This document shows positions 34,301 to 43,300 of a stretch of DNA of 64,000 nt, piece by piece. The notes below the pieces were generated by a model that worked only from the letters and a program-made list of their open reading frames with translations, was not told where the DNA came from and searched no databases. The first letter of the stretch is position 1; every line of letters begins with the position of its first letter. The translations under genes and the position numbers were made by a program. Source of the stretch: Ophiura sarsii (Eukaryota > Echinodermata > Ophiuroidea > Amphilepidida > Ophiuridae); contig CM069448.1 in NCBI GenBank assembly GCA_035610835.1, positions 12,338,462-12,402,461 of the forward strand. The letters run 5' to 3'.

Positions 34301-37300
34301 TTTGATATAATTGAACTCCAGACAGCCTTTGCGTTTCATATAATAACATGATTATTGTAACTACCATACATTGATTGCAGCATTGATTCACACCAAGGAT
34401 ATCTGATTTAATCTGGGGGCACTCAGTGAATGTGAAATTATGGGGGATGTGCTGTCAAATAGGGTAGCCTTTTCCACCTACCTATAGGGGAAAAGTGACT
34501 CCTTTTTCAAAACAAGGTTTTGGTAAATCGATGTGTCTCATTTCTTTAATTTTTGTCTTAAAAAACACAAACACAAACAAACGAAACGTAAACAAAAACA
34601 AAAAATAAAAATAATAACATCAATAAATAAAATCATTTAAGGTGGCTCTATTGGCCGATGAAAAATTTAGATTTCCTTTAAAATCTTATATGTTCTAGCC
34701 CTTGGTCTAACGATTCTGGAACTGAAAATTTTATTTCAATCGGACAATCGGTTGCCGAGATATAGTAGGTCAAAGAGGCATTATACCAACATCTTTGGCA
34801 ACAACTTTCTTTTTATTTTCTTTATTTTTTCCAATTCCAGTTGCCATGTAATGTCCTAATTATGGCTAATTATGTATGCATGAAATATGCAAAGTAAAGT
34901 TTGTGGACTAATGAGATGAGCTATGATGATGTAACTTGGTACATGGGTAGAACACTTGAAGATCTAAAAACGTATGTTAGCTTTTGTCTCATTTCCATTT
35001 GCATAATTAATTAGGCCCTAATTAAGAAATGTTTAAACATTTTAATTAGTGGGCCTAATTAATTATGCAAATGGAAATTAGACAAAAGCTAACGTACGTT
35101 TTTAGCTCTCCAGGTGTTCTACCCATGTCCCAAGTCACATCATCAAAGCTCATCTCATTAGTCCACAAACTTTACTTTGCATATTTCATGCATACATAAT
35201 TAGCCATAATTAGGACATTTCATGGCAACTGGAATTAAAAAAAATAAAGAAAATAAAAGAAAGTTGTTGCCAAAGATGTTGGTATTATGCCTCTTTGACC
35301 TACCATATCTCGGCAACCGAATGTCCGATTGAAATAAGATTTTCAGTTCCAGAATTGTTAGACCAAGGGCTAGAACATATTAGATTTTAAAGGAAATCTA
35401 AAATTTTCATCGGCCAATAGAGCCACCTTAAAATATATTTAAGTACCCCCTTCCCACCCCATCGCCCAGGATTTATAATGTGTAAGGTATCGGTCAGTGA
35501 AAACTATTTTATTACCCAATAAAGCAGACTGCACCCACGCATTTTATCTTTTATATCAAAAGGTAGCCTTATGATCCATCAAGGTACCAAATTCCTGGGA
35601 ATTTGGGGAAAAGAAATTAAAAAATAATTCAAGCATCCCCTCCTTTCTTCTTTTGGGATTTAAAATGGTGTCATTTACCTCTGGTGACTAGAAGCTATTC
35701 TTATTTACCAAATAAATGCTCACAATATTTTGAACATATTCTCCCTCTCCTCCCCGAGATTTAATAGAGTGCCATGTATTGATGGTGAACGGAAGTTATT
35801 TTTATTACCCAATAAAAGTAGACCACATAACACGTTTCACCTTGCAGGTTTTTTACATGCTGTGTGTTTTTAACCTTAATGTATGGGTTTTTTATGTCTG
35901 TAGTGTGTAATATGTATCTTTTTATGATGTATTGGGGTATAACTTGTTGTCGTTTAAGACATTTTGCTATTGTACAGCGCCTTGAGGTGTATTCGTAAGG
36001 GGCTTTAAAATGCGTTATTATTATTATTATTATTATTATTATTTTCTTTGTATTTGACAGGTAATGATCCGTCAACAGATCTGCGAGGTACTGGATTCCT
36101 GGGATTAATGACGTTGCTGCATTTTCTGATGGATCCCGACAGGTTGACTCTTGCCAAAGAAATCTACAAATTATCTCTACATGAAACACAGGTGTATATC
36201 CATTCCCTATTACAAATACGGTACTAATGAAGTGGTGTTTTGTTATGAGGGGGGGGGGGCTTTATTTTCTCAAATAACAATTTGAATCAATGGATGATGA
36301 GGTCTGAGAGAAAGTAGCTTTGGTTCAAGAGGACCAACAACTCAACCCCATTCTAACCCTTATATACCATATAGCCCTCTGGTGCCAATTCAAAGAATAA
36401 ACTAAATGGACTGTAATATGCCATGATACGGTGAATGGTGTATGGTTGATTGCATTCTGTGGTGCCAATTCAAAGAATAAACTAAATGGACTGTAATATG
36501 CCATGATACGGTGAATGGTGTATGGTTGATTGCATTCTGTAAAGCCGATGGGTTAAAGCATAGTGACCTCAATTCAAGTACCAAAAGTAATCAATATTAC
36601 TTTTAAACCTTAACCCTTTGAACACTGACCCCCTCATGTATAGGGCTCCTTAACACTGACCCCTGGTGACCCTGAGTTAAAATCAGCACCCTGGTGACCC
36701 TGAGTTAAAATCAGCACAACTAAAGTACCTCACTGAATTTCAAAGCATTCATCATTACTAGGAATGTTTTATAGTCATATACTTTTGTGTAATGATAAAT
36801 GATGTCATATAACACATAATTATATATTCATAACTTTTGAAAATGTGCGTACCACCGCGCTTCCACTCAAATTGATCGTTACATGGAAACGCGGACGCAC
36901 AGCGCAGGTTATTGATATATTGCTAAGACCTCCAAAATGTACTTGTACGCGCATCAATGACCTGGGGGCGTGGCGTTTTGTGTGACGTTGTGCATGGTAA
37001 CAAGAGGCAGATGTTTGCGAGTGGGGCCCTGAACATGGATACACGCGACACGACTACTCGCGGCTGTACTTTCAACAATACAAATACTACATTGAAAACA
37101 CAACAAAACACCATTTTTATATCGTTGTAAAATGTCAATGATGAACGGCAAATTTGGTCTGCATGATTTGAATAACTGGCGTGTGTTTGTACCACCAGCG
37201 CGGCGGCTAGCCTGCACTACAGAGATACTGACTGGTAACTGGACGTCCCTCATCAGCAGCGAGCGCAGACTCGGTGAAATTTTGTTAGCTTCATCATGGA

Positions 37301-40300
37301 CCCCCAAATGACACAAGTGACGAGCAAGGACGTACAATGTAATGTATGTCATAGCGATTGTATTAGCTAAACATCGCTCTGACGTTGCGTGTCTGTCTCA
37401 GTCTCACCGGCAAGCACGGCCGTATCAAGCATCAGTGAAATAAATCTGATTACAGGGCTAACAAACTAGTATAAAATTTGACTGGGGACGCAAAATAAAT
37501 CCCATGATAAACAGCCTAGTACAGAACAGGAATCTGTCTCATCAAAGGTGACTTTATAAATGTTTCAATTCAAGAAACGTATTCAAAATCGAAGTCAGGC
37601 GTCATCCATTTTTGTTGTAAAACCGAAATTGACAAGATTAAAAAATGTTAGGCTAAATTAACTAGGCCTACGTACGAGCCTACTCCTAGCTAGGCCTATG
37701 ATAGCCATCCCGTCTACGACACATGACAACCCATTTAATTTTTGTCAAAGCTTGACAAACACCTGACACTGCAACTATAATAATAATTAAGGCAAGACAA
37801 CAATCAACATACTTTTGTTTGTCAAAAAGACTCACGATGTAGGCTAGGCCATCAATCATTACTCACCGAATAACGTCGTCTCTAAACAAGCAGACAAAGA
37901 ATGGAATCGTACAACACGATTTAGCTGCGATTTTGATTATATTTCCCCATCAATTGACCATAAACAAAGAAGGTTGTTGACGTGATTCGACTTTGATCCA
38001 TGGATCCATGATTATGATGAGACATCATGATCCCGATCATGATCATTTGCATTGACTTTTTCAAGCTTACAAAAATAGCTTCAAAAACTTATTCGTACGG
38101 TAGATCTGAGACGAAATATTCGTCCAGGGTATGAAGTCATATTTCATATAATATTATTTCCAATCGGCAAAATTGATCTTTCCTGCTTCTGAATTCTTTA
38201 CAGGATCGGGAATGAAGAAACTTCTGTTGTTTATTTATTTTCCGTGCTTGTTTGCAAATCAAAAACTAAATTAATTTGTGGCCCTGAACATGCATATTAT
38301 TTGCCGAACTGTGATTGGTCTATCTCATAATCGTTTTTTATAACAGCTTCTCCGCTATTGGTCAAAGAAAAACATTCCAGAGAAAAACAATGACGTAGTG
38401 GGGAATCCCCTAGATTGCCCTAGATTGCTCCATTATTCAATCGGGGTGGTGTTTATTTACCTCAGGGGGAAATGACACAAAAATATGAACTCCAAAGTCA
38501 AAATATTAACCTTTAGCATGTTTAGAATAACTTAATACTACAATTTGGATGCTAATCAACATTAAAGGACAGTTATGAATAAGATTGGTGACTTTGTACG
38601 GACTATTCTAAGGTTCTTGTTTGAAATCGCTGACTTTGTTTTGGTACCTCGGGATTGCCCCCGCCCCCTCGGGGCAATCCCTTGGTACCAAAACAAAGTC
38701 AGCGATTTCAAACAAGAACCTTAGAATAGTCCGTACGCAGTCACCAACCTTAAAGCAATGTTCTATAAATGTTACACAGGATCTCTACCATGACCACGAA
38801 CACCAACTGTGTATTATCACCAGCACTGGGCACCAGCACCAGGCACCAGTAGCAGGTCTACAAGATCACTGTCTGTAGTGTATCACTCCCATTCAGCACT
38901 GTGCATGCTTACCATATCTTGATACGTCTCGAAATCATCCTCATTTCTATAGTCAGAATCATCTATATCCTCCGTATCAGAGTCCATGACCCTTGCTAAC
39001 ACATCTTCTGCCGCCAGTGCCATTCAAAAATCTGAAAATCTGACTAAAATTGATGAAATAAAACCAAAGTTATCAGCCACAAATTGTATTCAACCCAACA
39101 CTGTTATGTGCAGCCTGTAGCCTTATACACTCATCTGTGATTGGTTAATCACAGCAGACCACTTTTAGGGTCAGAAGGCATGTTTATATGCGATAGGGGA
39201 ATCCCCAAAGTTTGTAGATAGAACACACATGTCTAAAGCACCTAAAGCAGCCTCCCGGGTATATGATCAAAGGGTTAATAGACATTTTGTTTTTGTTTTG
39301 CAGAACTTCCCATTCTGTGTTATGTCTATTAACATGACTAGAATATCTATACAAGCCTTAAGGGAGGAGCACTTGTCAAGGTAGGGACAGTTTTTATGTT
39401 GTTGTGTATATTTGACAATTGAGCATGTCCATTAAAGGGGCTCTGAGACATTTCACAATAGATGAAACTAAATATTATTGTAGCATATGTAAAAGATCAC
39501 TATCCCAACTGCAATGGTGGGGAACAATATATACAAGAAACACAAAAAGGGAAAGGAGAATATGAAGAAGAAAAAGAGAATACGCAACGTTTCGGCAAGA
39601 TAAACTTGCCTTTAATCAAGAAAAATATCTTTTTATATGTACAGAATAAAGTAAAAAAGGGCAGGATGATACTCTATTATTAGCTTACTACAAGTAAGCT
39701 AAAGCGACTCGATGCGAAAGGTCACGGTAAAGGTCAAGGGGAAAGTGCGACTATGAAATATGGTTTTATCTCGGTCACACAAGTGGTATTTGTCGGAAAA
39801 TGTACATTGAGATGGTGAAACAATATGATCGCATGAATATGTTATAAAATGAGTTAGATTGCCATTCGACAAACTTGGTAATTTTTCGTTATTTTCTTTA
39901 TTGTCAAAACTGTATTGAAAATACGTGTAAATCGCTATGACATAAAATTTGATTAACACACGGCATGCATGTATCATGATGTACATGCGTGTTTGTCTCA
40001 TTGTGATTGGCTTACTACAGAAATCACGACAGGAGGGGGTTAGAGATCATTATTATTCATGATATAATTATAATAATATGTGACCCGCTCCGACGAAACC
40101 AGACATAATTAGTCGCACAGGATATTTCGAGATAAAGCTCGTCAAAGTTGAAATGGGGGGGGGGGGCGTGAAAAATCTGGTGGATATCAATTTTTGTTTT
40201 TCGTCCTTTTTTGATTCTTCAATATGTATACTTTAACCCTCAGTTAAACAAAATCAAATTGATTGATGAGGGAGGAAGTACAAAAATCATGCCTTTATTG

Positions 40301-43300
40301 AGGCAAACTGTGTCCTAAAGTGGTGATTTATCTTCCAAATACATCGTATTTTCCATAGATAGACACTACGCACTGACTTACCTATATAAATTTGGTATCG
40401 TTCGAATCATGAGTCATGATCTTGCCATATATGGCAACATTTAATTAATTATGCATCGTATGTCATGAATATTGATCATTTAAAATGGTAAATAAATCTG
40501 ACAGCTGATCTGATTGAACGACTCCGATTGGTCCGCGATGACCCAAGCTACAGCTAAAAATAAAATTAATGACCCCATGCATCTTGTTGGTGTCCGTGTA
40601 TACTTGCGCACACGCTACTGCGTTTGTGGAACCCGTGATTTACCGAGCCCGTTTTTTCGTTAATTTACAGTAAAAGTAAAATTCTGAAAACGTTTGCAGA
40701 TAATAAAAAATGACTATGAGTGAGTCGAAAGGCTGATATAGCCTAGACGTGAGTACAAAATAAACCAATTATAAAATGAAAAGGGGTACTTTAAAATAAA
40801 TGATACATCATCGTCCAACCCCGCCTGTTCCTCATACGGTTGTTCTCCTACTAAAAAAGGAACCCACCCAAGAGTATGGCGCCGCTCACATCGCCAGCGG
40901 TGTGTTTACGTACGCACGATGTTGCTCTAAAATTCGCTTCATTGTGCACATTTGGCTGCACTTATGAAAGTTTTATGCATTTTGGTAGTACACAAAATTA
41001 TTCTGATGGTAAATCTTGAACGAATCGCGATTTTAATATGTAATGTTAATGTCCGGAAGCTGATTAAAACCGGTGCAGATTTGACAATAATAAATGAAGA
41101 CAACACAGAGAACAGAAGTACATATCTACAGTACAGTACACTTTGGTGGACATTTAGTATATTTTATTGCGTTTTCACTTCCTCGAAAATCTGGACTACC
41201 AATTTTCGTAAATCCCGAGTCCCGCCCGAAAAACAAAATCGAGTCCCGGGAGCACCAATTCCCGAAAATCCCAGCCTATGCCTATAGGCTATAATAGGCT
41301 ATAGGCTATGTATTGTATGGTTAAACTATATGTAGTAGTACTATTTTGATATCAGAGGAAAAGCCTATCTTATTTTCAATATTCCCCTAAACCAATCACC
41401 TCGGTAGATGTTATTATTACTTATTGAACCATCCAGAAGAGAACGCCAATTCGCCAACTGGTTTTTGTGGCATTACCAAAGTCAAAGTGGCGCACCATTT
41501 AAAAGGCCAAATAAAAAAAATTAGTAGTTTCTCTTCCCCATCCATTTTGGCCGCCGCGTCAAAAAAAAAGAAGTTTTTTTCTTCAATTTTTTTTTTCCCA
41601 ATTTTTTTCTTTCAATTTTTATTTTTTGAATGTTCTCAAGATCACACTGATGTTGTAAATTGAGAACGTGTCAATATTTAAAAAAAACCTGTTAAAATCA
41701 AAGAACAACATAACAGGCAAACTGTTAATTATCAAAACATGATGCAAATTAAACTGTATCATCAGATGATATAAATAAACCGTGGGTAAAACTGGTGTTT
41801 TAAAATACCAGTGTGGTCTTCGCCAGTCTTCGGAACATTTGTTTGTCGTTTTTGGCTGGAACTGATTTATTTATCAAGATATTCCCGAGATCACACTGAT
41901 ATTTTGTAAATCTAGAATACACATGTTTTCTTATTTAGCTTTGTATTCCTGAAAGAGAAAAAATAGAGAATAAATCCTTGTGTTATATTAAAATAAACAT
42001 GTAAAATATCGCGAGCAGTTTCCAGTATGTACCCATTTTAACTCTTTACCTGACATAGACGCATTAATGCGTCCATAGACGCATTAATGCGTCAACACGA
42101 CCTTTTTACGTTTTACCCTATAACTCGTTAACCAAAAATCGGAAGTATAGCAAACTATACCTTTTTGGAATCCTTGTGCTTAGCCGAACAATTTGGTATG
42201 CCTTTTAGTGTAATTAAAGGCATTTGAATTTTTGTGCCCCTGTATGGCGGCCATTTTGGATTTTGGGCTTACGGTATATTTGTCGTGCTGATCGTACACG
42301 ATTCTGGTCATTGCGCCATAACCGAATAACCCACTACAGCAAATTTGGTATCAAAATGTTCAGAATTATAATGCCCATCTCTTGAAAGCATTTTGAAGGG
42401 CTCAAGTAGTATAGTTTTCATACAGGACTACTAAATATTTGTAAAAAAAGATGTTACAAAAAGTGCATGCTGGGTAACGGTTACCATGGCAACCGCCACG
42501 ATCGTCCGGTATCGTTGAAATTTTCACAGAAGTGTCTAGCCATTCATAAGCTTTCAGAATATATATAGTTTTACCACCTTATTAGGGTCTCATATTCAAA
42601 TTATAAGTTGATATTTACATGCATGTGCAAATTCACAATTTCTTCAAAAATTAATTTGTCAGGGAAAGAGTTAAGGTTATAAAGCTAGTCTTAGAAAAGT
42701 GGCGGCCATTTTGAAGCAAAAACATTTCCACCATGTTGGATAAAGCGATACCAGTTTCGGAAAAAGGGGCATTCGCCATTTTGGGAAAAAACCCAAAAAA
42801 ACACCTTATCTTCCTTTTTTCAAAAAGTTAGCACGAGAAACTAGTTTTATTTCTACTTGGCCTAAGATCAGGGGCATTCGCCAGTTTGGAAAAAAACCCA
42901 AAAAAACACATCTTCCTTTTTTCAAAAAGTTAGCACGAGAAACTAGTTTTATTTCTACTTGGCCTAAGATCCAGGGGCCATGGGAGTTTGGTGACCTGTA
43001 AATATTATTATTTTCATTAAATGATGCATATTTTCATAAAATAGGTGTTGTATTTTGCCATTGTTATGTACCGAAAATATTCATCTCTGTACATATTATT
43101 TATTGAACCTTCACACATTACAAAAGAGAACAATCATCTACCATTAGGTCGCATTATTTAATATCCAAGGTGTTTGGCAATATTTTGTTTTAATACCAGA
43201 AAGAGACTATTTCTTGATCTTATGAAATCTCAACCGAAGCATATAGAAGGGCAAATGTGCTTACACGGTGAACGGTGAATGCATAATAATATATATATAA

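Noticed and set aside
36820..37352. Three overlapping minus-strand frames of 74–132 codons
   Set aside because: They overlap in different frames, have no recognisable domain and no convincing splice sites at their ends.
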